A stretch of 49,276 nucleotides of DNA from Ruminiclostridium sp. (GTDB taxonomy: Bacteria; Bacillota; Clostridia; Oscillospirales; Ruminococcaceae): positions 1 to 49,276 of the forward strand of contig JAEEJW010000171.1 of NCBI GenBank assembly GCA_016282095.1. Reading direction: 5' to 3'. Each line of letters begins with the position of its first letter. Position 1 is the stretch's first letter. Below the pieces are notes generated by a model. The model was not told the DNA's origin, searched no databases, and saw only the letters and a list, made by a program, of their open reading frames with translations. The translations under genes were made by a program, and so were the position numbers. Positions 16,519-24,618 of the stretch are shown piece after piece.

Positions 16519-19500
16519 TTACTTTGCCTCTGCGTAGCCGTCAACGACTGTCTTTACAACAGCAAGCGGCTTTTCGCCCTTCTCAGGCACTATACGGAAA
16601 CACATCTTTCCCATAAGATCCAGACTTATGCGGCCTCCGAGCTTTGAATTGAGCTTACCTATGCGTTCCATATCCGGCTCTTCGGTATAGAAGGCTATGC
16701 CCTCCTTGCCCTGAACTATCTCGGATATGCCCAGTGCCTGCGCGGTGCTGCGTATCCGGGCGACCTCGATAAGTCCCTCCACCGGTGCAGGTATCTCACC
16801 GTAGCGGTCTATGAGCTCATCTGTCACATCGTAGGCATCGTCTTCGTTGCGGATCAGCGCTATGCGTTTGTAGCAGCTTATACGCTGCGACTGGTTCGAT
16901 ATATAGTCTTCGGGTATATAGGCGTCCACTTTGATATCTATGAGGCACTCGCTTTCCTTCTTCGGCTCCTCGCCGCGCTGTTCGCGGACAGCCTCATCAA
17001 GCAGTTTCAGGTACATATCATAGCCTACTGCCGACATATGGCCGGACTGACTTGCGCCGAGTATCGAGCCTGCGCCGCGTATCTCAAGGTCGCGCATAGC
17101 GATGCGGAAGCCTGAGCCGAACCTCGTGAACTCGCGAATCGCTTCAAGACGCTTTGAAGCTGTTTCGCTCAGTTCCTTACCGCGGCGGAACGTGAAATAG
17201 GCGAACGCCCTGCGGTTCGTTCTTCCGACACGGCCGCGAAGCTGGTGAAGCTGCGCGAGACCCATACAGTCGGCATTCTCGATTATCAGAGTGTTGCAGT
17301 TGGGCACATCGACGCCCGTTTCTATAAGCGTCGTGCAGACGAGCACATCTATCTCATGCTCCAGCAGTTTGCGCCACACTTCCAGCAGTTCGTCCTCCTC
17401 CATACGCCCGTGGGCTATGCCTATACGGGCTTCGGGGACTGCCTTGTGCAGATCGGTGGCACACTGCACTATGGATTCTATCCGGTTGTGTATATAGTAG
17501 ACCTGTCCGTTCCTGCGCAGTTCCTTGTTTATAGCCTGCGCGATAACGCCCTCGTTATGCTCGATGACATAGGTGGTGACCGGCTGTCTGTCCTGCGGCG
17601 GAGTTTCGATCACGCTCATATCGCGTATGCCGGACATAGCCATGTTCAGCGTTCTCGGTATCGGAGTCGCCGACAGCGTCAGTATATCAACGCCCGCGAA
17701 CATCTGCTTGAATTTATCCTTGTGGGCAACGCCGAAACGCTGCTCCTCATCGATTATCACAAGGCCGAGATCCTTGAAGGATATATCGTCCTGCACCAGC
17801 CTGTGTGTGCCTATGACGATATCGCAGGTCCCACGTTTCATCTTCTCTATGGCGGCCTTTATCTCCTTCTGTGTGCGGAAGCGCGACAGCAGCTCGATAT
17901 CTATGCCGAAACCGTCCATACGCTTCACCACGGTCTGGTAATGCTGCCACGCCAACACCGTCGTCGGGCAGAGCAGCGCGCACTGCTTTCCGCTCATTAT
18001 GCACTTGAACGCCGCCCTCAGCGCCACCTCGGTCTTTCCGAAGCCAACGTCGCCGCAGAGCAGGCGCTCCATGGGCTTGTCAGCCTCCATATCCTGCTTT
18101 ATCTCGCCTATACAGCGCAGCTGATCGTCAGTCTCGACATAACTGAAATGATTCTCGAACTCATACTGCTCGGTGCCGTCGGGATCGAAAGCGTAACCCT
18201 TGGTGCGCATACGCTTGGCATACAGTTCGATGAACTCCGCGGCCATTTCCTTAGCGGCTGCCTTGGCACGAGTCTTGGTCTTCTGCCATGTGTCGGTATT
18301 CATCTTCGACAGCTTGACGGTGCTCTGATCGCCCGTTCCGATATAGCGGGAGATCAGATCGAGCTGTGTAACGGGAACGTACAGCACATCGGTACCGGCA
18401 TATCTGATCTTGATATAGTCCTTGCTGACGCGATCCTCGGTCAGCTTCCGGACGCCTTCGAACACACCAATGCCGTAGCTGTTATGTACAACAAGATCGC
18501 CGACCGATATATCGTTCAGCGAATTGATGATCTCTGCTTTTTTACGTTTTGTGGGTGCCTCGCGGGTCTGTAATGTAACGGAAGTGTGGGATATGGCGGC
18601 GAGGCGCGCCTCCGGGTAGCTGTATCCCGAAGTAAGGACTCCGGGTGTTATATACACTCGCTTGGCGTATAGTTTCTTCGGTTCACTGGCAAAATCAGCG
18701 GGAAGCCCGTCACTGCGGAGATCCTCCGCCAGCACTTTAGCCGCCTTTTCAGTACCCGCCATCACGATGACGCTGAAATTTTCCGAAAGATAGTTGCGCA
18801 GTTCTTCGAGCAGCACTTTGTACTCGCCGCTCCATGCCGCCACCTGTCCTGCCGATACGCTTATCAGCTGCGACAGCCGAAGGTCTCCGCCGCGCATGAA
18901 ATTGTCGAAGTACGCGCTCACGCGCTTTTCGCAGGCTGCCTGATATTCGGCACGGGTCAGCATATACCGGTCGAGTCCCTTGCAGAGTATGCCGTCCTCG
19001 AACAGCAGTTTCAGGTCTTCCGTGTGCTGCGTGAACGCAGCCTTGAGGCTCTCGTTGCAGGCGGTGTTCTCACATATTATCACATTGTCCGCATAATCGA
19101 ACAGCGTCTCTTCCTCATCATAGCAGACTGGCAGATATCTGTCGGTATTCGCGCAGCAGACGCCGGCTTCGGTGTTCCCGATGTCCTGCTGTATGCGCGC
19201 TTTGACGTCCGCAGCGCGTTTGCCTCTTATTTTCGGCAGCAGCGCACGGAGCTTTTCACATATCTGGGCGCCGTCAAGAAAAAGCGTCTCCAGCGCCGGA
19301 GCCACGTCTATACTTTTTATGGTATCTATGCGGCGCTGGCTCTCGATATCGAAGGTGGAGATGCTGTCAACATCATCGCCCCAGAGCTCTATGCGCACAG
19401 GCGAGCCGAAATTAACAGGGTAAATATCAAGTATGGAGCCCCTGACAGAGAACTGGGAAACTCCCTCGATCTGATCGCAGCGTGAATAACCCGCTTCAAC

Positions 19501-19971
19501 CAGTGCAGCGGAGATCGCCGGCAGTGAAATAGTGTCTCCGGCCTTTACGGTAATGGTACGTTTTGCGAGTATCCGCCGCGGTATAGTTATCTGTGAGGCA
19601 GCCTCCGGGGTAGCGCAGACTATGGGCGCCCTGCCCGAGACCATTCTCGATAAAATGCCGATACGGCGATGTTCGTATTCGCGGGAGACCGCGTCAACAT
19701 CGCCGAGTACCAGATCTTTAGCGGGATACGAGAACGCTGTCTCCTCACCCGTCATTGTATTTATATCCGCGCACAGCCTTGTGCCCTCGCCCTCGGTATC
19801 ACAGATGACGATGAGCGGGAGCCTGTAATCCGGCTCCATTGAGAGCGCAGCAAGGAAATGCGCCTTGTGTATATGCGAAAGCCCCGTAATCATGACGGGC
19901 ATTCCGCCCGGTGCAGCAGCCGCCGCTCTGTATTCACGCAGCTGCCGCGCCGTATTCAGAAAATATTCCAT
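16519..19971 (-). CDS. mfd: Transcription-repair coupling factor Mfd
   Basis: 1150 aa; CarD-like RNAP-interaction region (VGDLVVHNSYGIGVFEG), helicase motifs GDVGFGKTEVALRAAF, DEEQRFGV, SATPIPRTLNMA, QLRGRVGR. Confidence 0.98.
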   Translation of the reverse strand: MEYFLNTARQLREYRAAAAAPGGMPVMITGLSHIHKAHFLAALSMEPDYRLPLIVICDTEGEGTRLCADINTMTGEETAFSYPAKDLVLGDVDAVSREYEHRRIGILSRMVSGRAPIVCATPEAASQITIPRRILAKRTITVKAGDTISLPAISAALVEAGYSRCDQIEGVSQFSVRGSILDIYPVNFGSPVRIELWGDDVDSISTFDIESQRRIDTIKSIDVAPALETLFLDGAQICEKLRALLPKIRGKRAADVKARIQQDIGNTEAGVCCANTDRYLPVCYDEEETLFDYADNVIICENTACNESLKAAFTQHTEDLKLLFEDGILCKGLDRYMLTRAEYQAACEKRVSAYFDNFMRGGDLRLSQLISVSAGQVAAWSGEYKVLLEELRNYLSENFSVIVMAGTEKAAKVLAEDLRSDGLPADFASEPKKLYAKRVYITPGVLTSGYSYPEARLAAISHTSVTLQTREAPTKRKKAEIINSLNDISVGDLVVHNSYGIGVFEGVRKLTEDRVSKDYIKIRYAGTDVLYVPVTQLDLISRYIGTGDQSTVKLSKMNTDTWQKTKTRAKAAAKEMAAEFIELYAKRMRTKGYAFDPDGTEQYEFENHFSYVETDDQLRCIGEIKQDMEADKPMERLLCGDVGFGKTEVALRAAFKCIMSGKQCALLCPTTVLAWQHYQTVVKRMDGFGIDIELLSRFRTQKEIKAAIEKMKRGTCDIVIGTHRLVQDDISFKDLGLVIIDEEQRFGVAHKDKFKQMFAGVDILTLSATPIPRTLNMAMSGIRDMSVIETPPQDRQPVTTYVIEHNEGVIAQAINKELRRNGQVYYIHNRIESIVQCATDLHKAVPEARIGIAHGRMEEDELLEVWRKLLEHEIDVLVCTTLIETGVDVPNCNTLIIENADCMGLAQLHQLRGRVGRTNRRAFAYFTFRRGKELSETASKRLEAIREFTRFGSGFRIAMRDLEIRGAGSILGASQSGHMSAVGYDMYLKLLDEAVREQRGEEPKKESECLIDIKVDAYIPEDYISNQSQRISCYKRIALIRNEDDAYDVTDELIDRYGEIPAPVEGLIEVARIRSTAQALGISEIVQGKEGIAFYTEEPDMERIGKLNSKLGGRISLDLMGKMCFRIVPEKGEKPLAVVKTVVDGYAEAK

Positions 19972-20091
19972 TTTTGTTGCTTACGTCCGAGTTAGGGAAG
20001 TCTTTTCTGAAAGATCTTTCCCCTGAAACCCTTTCCAAAAACTTTATCGGCTTCGCCCGAAAGCCGGACGGATGCTGTTCCCCCACAGGGA

Positions 20092-20724
20092 TCAGCGGTT
20101 GTTGAGCATCTTCTTGGCGTAGCCGATAAGCGTTACCGTCACAGCACTGAGCGCCATGTTCACGAAAAGCTCGACAACGAAATTCATGCCGACCATACCG
20201 GTGATGATGAATTCGAGGGCAGGTGTACCCGAAGCCCATTCATTGATAGTGTCAAGGAAAAATACCATACAGCCGATAACGAACAGCCCGGTGTTCACCA
20301 CAGGCGCGACCACGCCGGCCGCCACTACTGCGGCATATATGTTCTTCTTTTCGAGCAGCTTGTATATAAGACTCGCGAGAAGTCCGGCAAATGTGCTCTT
20401 GCAGAGTACGACGATTATAGTACCGGGTACGTTCACAGTAAGGAATGCCGACGCGTCACCGCTCAGCAGTACCGTAAGACCCATTACAAGACCGAGCCAC
20501 GAACCGCCCTTGACACCGTAGAGCGCACCGCCCACGATTATCGGCGTAAGCGCCAGTGTTATGCTGAACGGGCCGAAATGTATCACCGACGACATCAGCT
20601 GCAGGACTACAACTATTGCCGTAAGTACACCCATACCTGCAATTGTCTTGATGTAGACTCTGTTCTTTTCTTTCTCCGATAAGACCGTTGTCTCCTCTGC
20701 GACCTTCTTTTCTGTTTCTTCCAT
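20092..20724 (-). CDS. ECF transporter S component (substrate not assigned)
   Basis: AGMGVLTAIVVVLQLMSSVIHFGPFSITLALTPIIVGGALYGVKGGSWLGLVMGLTVLLSG; six-TM S-component pattern. Confidence 0.82.
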   Translation of the reverse strand: MEETEKKVAEETTVLSEKEKNRVYIKTIAGMGVLTAIVVVLQLMSSVIHFGPFSITLALTPIIVGGALYGVKGGSWLGLVMGLTVLLSGDASAFLTVNVPGTIIVVLCKSTFAGLLASLIYKLLEKKNIYAAVVAAGVVAPVVNTGLFVIGCMVFFLDTINEWASGTPALEFIITGMVGMNFVVELFVNMALSAVTVTLIGYAKKMLNNR

Positions 20725-20781
20725 AGTTTCCTCCTTGTCTCTGCCTCCCCGTAACGGGTGAAGCGAAAAATACCGAAAGTT

Positions 20782-21009
20782 TTATTTTATGAAAACAGCA
20801 GGAACTCTGCCGGATTCATCACTTCTCTCGCGCGAGAACTGTGCTATTATAGTTCCGCCGTCAGTTTCGGCAAGAACGACATGATCACGTCCGCCGCACA
20901 TGAGAGTGTATCTCATCACCGCGTCCGCGAAATCATCGAAATCTTCACTCTCGACCTTCATATTTCCGCCGTTGTCATAGCGTTCGGTATAACAGAGAAG
21001 ATATTTCAT
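20782..21009 (-). CDS. Small hypothetical protein
   Basis: 75-aa ORF directly downstream of a strong promoter and an RBS. Confidence 0.6.
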   Translation of the reverse strand: MKYLLCYTERYDNGGNMKVESEDFDDFADAVMRYTLMCGGRDHVVLAETDGGTIIAQFSRERSDESGRVPAVFIK

Positions 21010-21050
21010 AAGCGTTCCTTTCTTCCTTACGGACAGAGCTATGCTTTATT

Positions 21051-21079
21051 ATTATAACACATTTTATATATCAAGGCAA
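21051..21079 (-). promoter_or_regulatory. Sigma-A promoter
   Basis: Minus strand TTGCCT - 17 nt - TATAAT upstream of 20782..21009. Confidence 0.75.
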
Positions 21080-21144
21080 GGTTAAAATAAACACAAAATC
21101 AAGGGAATTTTATCAATTTTAGGGCATTTTTTACATTGCGGAAT

Positions 21145-21180
21145 AAAAGCACCGGCGCAGCTTCTGCTGTGCCGGTGCTA
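21145..21180 (-). terminator. Intrinsic terminator after the htrA-like gene
   Basis: AGCACCGGC(A/G)CAGC...GCTG(T/C)GCCGGTGCT stem followed by TTTTATT on the minus strand. Confidence 0.75.
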
Positions 21181-21203
21181 TAAGCATTATACATATTTCA
21201 GCA

Positions 21204-22655
21204 TTATTTTGTATCCTGTCTGCTTTCGGTGAGTACGATGTCAATGTCAACGCTGTCAACGCCGCCGAGTCCGTTCTCGCGGGCTACGGTAACGGTTACG
21301 GTATCGCCTACCTTGAATTTGCTCAGTATGCTCTGTACATCCTTGAGGCTGGCCACATTCTTGCCGTTGACCTTGGTGATTATATCACCAACGCTCAGGC
21401 CGCTCTTTTCAACAGGCTCGCCCTCATTTATAGCAGCGACCAACATACCTTTTGAAAGCTTTGTGCCGTAGAGCTTTGCTCTGTATTCCGTGAGTTCAAT
21501 GGTGGAGATGCCCAGTACCGGACGGCTCTTTACATAGCCGTAGGTGAGAAGGTCTTCCATTATGGGCTTTGCTTCGTCTATCGTCAGCGCGAAGCCTATG
21601 CCCTCATACGTTGTCGCAATTATCTTGGAGTTTACGACACCTACGATATTGCCGTACATATCGAACATACCGCCGCCGGAGTTGCCGCTGTTGATAGCCG
21701 CGTCGGTCTGGATAAGGCTGATGCTGTAGCCGCTCTCATTCAGGCACTCAACGTCGAGGCCGGAAACGATACCCGTTGTCATGGTGTGCGCAAACATTAT
21801 ATCCGCTGTAACGCCGGGGTTGCCGATTACCGCCACCTGCTCACCTACACGGAGACTGGAGCTGTCGCCTATCTTGGCCGCGAGGAACGGCTCGTCACGT
21901 TCGATCTTTATGACCGCGATATCGGTGGAATCGTCGGAGCCTATGACCTTTGCCTCGTATTCGTGTGTCACTGCGGAGTCTTCATAATCGTTGACCTCAA
22001 CGAGCAGCTTGGAGGCACCCTTCACGACATGGGCATTCGTGAGGATATACCCGTCCTCAGTGAACATTATGCCGCTGCCGTAACCCGCATATACCGGCTC
22101 GGAGCTGCCCTTGCTGCCGCTGTCTCCGCCGTATCCGAAGAAGTAATCATAGTAGTCATACGACTCCGATGTATCTTCATATACCTTTACCAGCACGATT
22201 GTGTCATTGACCGCCTCGTAAAGCTCGGGGAGCGTGTACTGACCGTTAACGCCTGTGGGCACCACGCTTGAAGCGCTTACCTTCGCCGTCACACCGCCGT
22301 TTCCGCTGCCGGATTCGGAGATCGCTGCGAGAGCCGAGGATACCGACGGATCTGTATTCTTTGAGCCGCCATCAGAGGACGATGTACCCGACTGGTTATT
22401 GTATGTCGCTGTGACTCTGCCTGAGTCTGTGCCGATCACGCGGTTCGCAAAGTACGCACCGCCAAATCCTGCTCCGCCCGCAATTACTGCCACCGCAGCC
22501 ACAAGAGCCGCGGCCTTGGCGAATTTATGCTTTTTCTTCGGCTGAGCCTGAGGCATTACCGGCTGAGCGTAAACATAAGTTCCGTTCGCTCCGTTATCGT
22601 TATTGCTGTACTCGCTGTTATAGCCGTTGTAATTGTAATTCTGATTCTGTTCCAT
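21204..22655 (-). CDS. HtrA/DegP-like trypsin-like serine protease with PDZ domain
   Basis: N-terminal TM anchor; GYILTNAHVV, TDIAVIKI, QTDAAINSGNSGGGMFDMYGNIVGV; C-terminal PDZ PVEKSGLSVGDIITKVNGKNV. Confidence 0.95.
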   Translation of the reverse strand: MEQNQNYNYNGYNSEYSNNDNGANGTYVYAQPVMPQAQPKKKHKFAKAAALVAAVAVIAGGAGFGGAYFANRVIGTDSGRVTATYNNQSGTSSSDGGSKNTDPSVSSALAAISESGSGNGGVTAKVSASSVVPTGVNGQYTLPELYEAVNDTIVLVKVYEDTSESYDYYDYFFGYGGDSGSKGSSEPVYAGYGSGIMFTEDGYILTNAHVVKGASKLLVEVNDYEDSAVTHEYEAKVIGSDDSTDIAVIKIERDEPFLAAKIGDSSSLRVGEQVAVIGNPGVTADIMFAHTMTTGIVSGLDVECLNESGYSISLIQTDAAINSGNSGGGMFDMYGNIVGVVNSKIIATTYEGIGFALTIDEAKPIMEDLLTYGYVKSRPVLGISTIELTEYRAKLYGTKLSKGMLVAAINEGEPVEKSGLSVGDIITKVNGKNVASLKDVQSILSKFKVGDTVTVTVARENGLGGVDSVDIDIVLTESRQDTK

Positions 22656-22741
22656 AAAGCAACATCCTTTCTTCCGTATTTACGGTCTTATGTATTCCGG
22701 GAGTTCCTTATCTCCTGCTTCGGTTATTATATTACACCCCG

Positions 22742-22760
22742 TTTGTGACAAATTTGTGAC
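22742..22760. promoter_or_regulatory. Direct repeat TTTGTGAC-aaa-TTTGTGAC upstream of the htrA-like gene (putative regulator site)
   Basis: Two identical 8-mers, 11-bp period, in the htrA upstream intergenic region. Confidence 0.4.
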
Positions 22761-22842
22761 CGTATATTTACAAAATGGGATAAATTGTGAAAAAGAAAGG
22801 CAGTCCGAATGTGAAAGAATATGAAAGAATGTGATGATCCTG

Positions 22843-24258
22843 TCAGCAGCCCGGGGTAGCGGTGCTTTCACTGCCGCTGTGCTCGCCGAGCTTCACGCCG
22901 AGGGCTATGCCGCATTCCACGCGCTTCTTCATCATGGCACACTGTATCTTGTGCGGCACGCGTACATCACCTTCATAGATGAAGCCGTTGGCGTTGCAGC
23001 CGCCGGAGCAGTAGAACCGCGCCCAGCAGTCCGAGCAGCCCTGCTTGCTGTAAATATGCGTCTTTGCGAAGTAGTCCGCTATCTTCGGATCGACGTCGCC
23101 CGTATATATGTTACCCATTTTCCACTCATCGATACCGACAAATTGATGACAGGGATAAATATCTCCGTCGGGTGTCACCGCGACATACTCGTTGCCGCAG
23201 CCGCAGCCGCGCAGTCTCTTGACAGCGCAGGGTCCCTGATTCAGATCTATCATATAGTGGAAGAAATTGAAAGGCTTTTTTCCGGTTTTTTCCACGCTGT
23301 CCGCCATTATCTCGTACAGCTTGTCATACTGTTCGTATATCGCCGGCAGATCGTCCTCAGTGATAGCCCACGGTTTATCGGCAGGCGCAGACACCGGCTC
23401 GACCGAAAGCTGATAGAAGCCCAGATCCGCTATGTGCTTCACGTCTTCTGTGAAATCGAGATTGTACTTTGTGAAAGTTCCTCTCACATAGTAATCGGTG
23501 CGTCCCTCGTTCACTCTGCCCTCAACGAGCTTCTTGTAGCGCGGAACTATGATATCATAGCAGCCCTTGCCGTTGGGAGTCACGCGTATATCATCGTTGA
23601 CTTCCTTCCTGCCGTCCAGTGAGAGCACACAGTTTGACATCTCACGGTTGATGTAGTCTATTTTCTCATCGTCCAGCAGCATACCGTTAGTCGTCACGGT
23701 GAAGCGGAAATTCTTGCCGTGCTGCTTCTCTATGCTGCGGGCGTAGTCAACGGTCGCCTTTACGGTCTCCCACGCCATGAGGGGCTCGCCGCCGAAGAAA
23801 TCGAGCTCAAGGTTCTGCCTGCCCATAGACTTCTCGATCAGAAAGTCTATCGCTTTTCTGCCTGTCTCAGGCGTCATTATCTTTCTGCCCGTACCGAAGT
23901 CGCCGGTCGATGCAAAGCAGTATTTGCAGCGCAGATTACAGTCATGAGAAACGTGCAGGCACATCGCCTTTATCGGAGCCTTGACCTTGATATCGGCGTA
24001 TTTTCTGTACTCGTCCGCGCTGTAAAGGATCCCGTCCTTGTAAAGCTCATATATCTCGGCGTAGCACTCACGGAGCTCGCTCTCGGGGTAGGCGCTCATC
24101 TTTGCAGGCAGTTCCGCCGGCATTTCCTCAGTCAGCGGAGGTTCCAGATATCCGGTCATATCGTAGACTATATCATCTACTATGTGTACCCCGCCGCTGT
24201 TTACGTCGAGGACAATATTTTCCCCGCCCTGTCTGAATCTATGTATGGTATTCGTCAT
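22843..24258 (-). CDS. Thioether cross-link-forming SCIFF peptide maturase (radical SAM/SPASM)
   Basis: CNLRCKYCFAS radical SAM motif, FFGGEPLMAW, SPASM Cys cluster CGCGNEYVAVTPDGDIYPCHQFVG...CSDCWARFYCSGGCNANG; adjacent SCIFF precursor. Confidence 0.95.
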   Translation of the reverse strand: MTNTIHRFRQGGENIVLDVNSGGVHIVDDIVYDMTGYLEPPLTEEMPAELPAKMSAYPESELRECYAEIYELYKDGILYSADEYRKYADIKVKAPIKAMCLHVSHDCNLRCKYCFASTGDFGTGRKIMTPETGRKAIDFLIEKSMGRQNLELDFFGGEPLMAWETVKATVDYARSIEKQHGKNFRFTVTTNGMLLDDEKIDYINREMSNCVLSLDGRKEVNDDIRVTPNGKGCYDIIVPRYKKLVEGRVNEGRTDYYVRGTFTKYNLDFTEDVKHIADLGFYQLSVEPVSAPADKPWAITEDDLPAIYEQYDKLYEIMADSVEKTGKKPFNFFHYMIDLNQGPCAVKRLRGCGCGNEYVAVTPDGDIYPCHQFVGIDEWKMGNIYTGDVDPKIADYFAKTHIYSKQGCSDCWARFYCSGGCNANGFIYEGDVRVPHKIQCAMMKKRVECGIALGVKLGEHSGSESTATPGC

Positions 24259-24280
24259 AATAACTCCTTTAAAAAGTACA

Positions 24281-24301
24281 GGGCAGCTTATTCAGCCGCC
24301 C
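24281..24301 (-). promoter_or_regulatory. Intercistronic hairpin between SCIFF precursor and maturase
   Basis: Minus strand GGGCGGCT-gaata-AGCTGCCC (8-bp stem with one G-U), followed by tgtaCTTTTT. Confidence 0.6.
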
Positions 24302-24326
24302 GTTACCCGCATACTCAAAGTATAAC

Positions 24327-24470
24327 TTACTTGTTAGCCTCGCACTGCTGATTAGCAATAGTGCAGGAGGTCTTGCAAGCGGACTGGCAGGAAGTCTGGC
24401 ACTTGCCGCAGCCGCCCTTTGCCGCTGTTTCCTTTAAGTTAGCCTTGTTGATCGTCTTGATGTGCTTCAT
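24327..24470 (-). CDS. SCIFF (six-cysteines-in-forty-five) ranthipeptide precursor
   Basis: Translated by hand: MKHIKTINKANLKETAAKGGCGKCQTSCQSACKTSCTIANQQCEANK* (47 aa, Cys 21/24/28/32/36/43). RBS AGGAGG upstream (TATAGGAGGTTGATCATTATG). Absent from the supplied ORF track because of its length. Confidence 0.96.
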   Translation of the reverse strand: MKHIKTINKANLKETAAKGGCGKCQTSCQSACKTSCTIANQQCEANK

Positions 24471-24502
24471 AATGATCAACCTCCTATATTTATTTCCTTA
24501 AT

Positions 24503-24531
24503 ATTATATCATAGTTTTTCACAAATTGCAA
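24503..24531 (-). promoter_or_regulatory. Sigma-A promoter for the SCIFF operon
   Basis: Minus strand TTGCAA - 17 nt - TATAAT. Confidence 0.85.
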
Positions 24532-24618
24532 TACCCGCAGAGAAAAATCATTAAAAGTTACATTTTGCGGGCGTTAACTTTCGTACCGTCCGCCGGAGGC
24601 AACCCGAGCGCAAGCGGC

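Noticed and set aside
17245-18573. 442-aa plus-strand ORF inside mfd
   Set aside because: Antisense to helicase motifs of mfd.
20725-20781. Vitamin riboswitch upstream of the ECF S component
   Set aside because: Only about 57 nt lies between the S component and the upstream small ORF, and no conserved riboswitch core is recognisable; substrate left unassigned.
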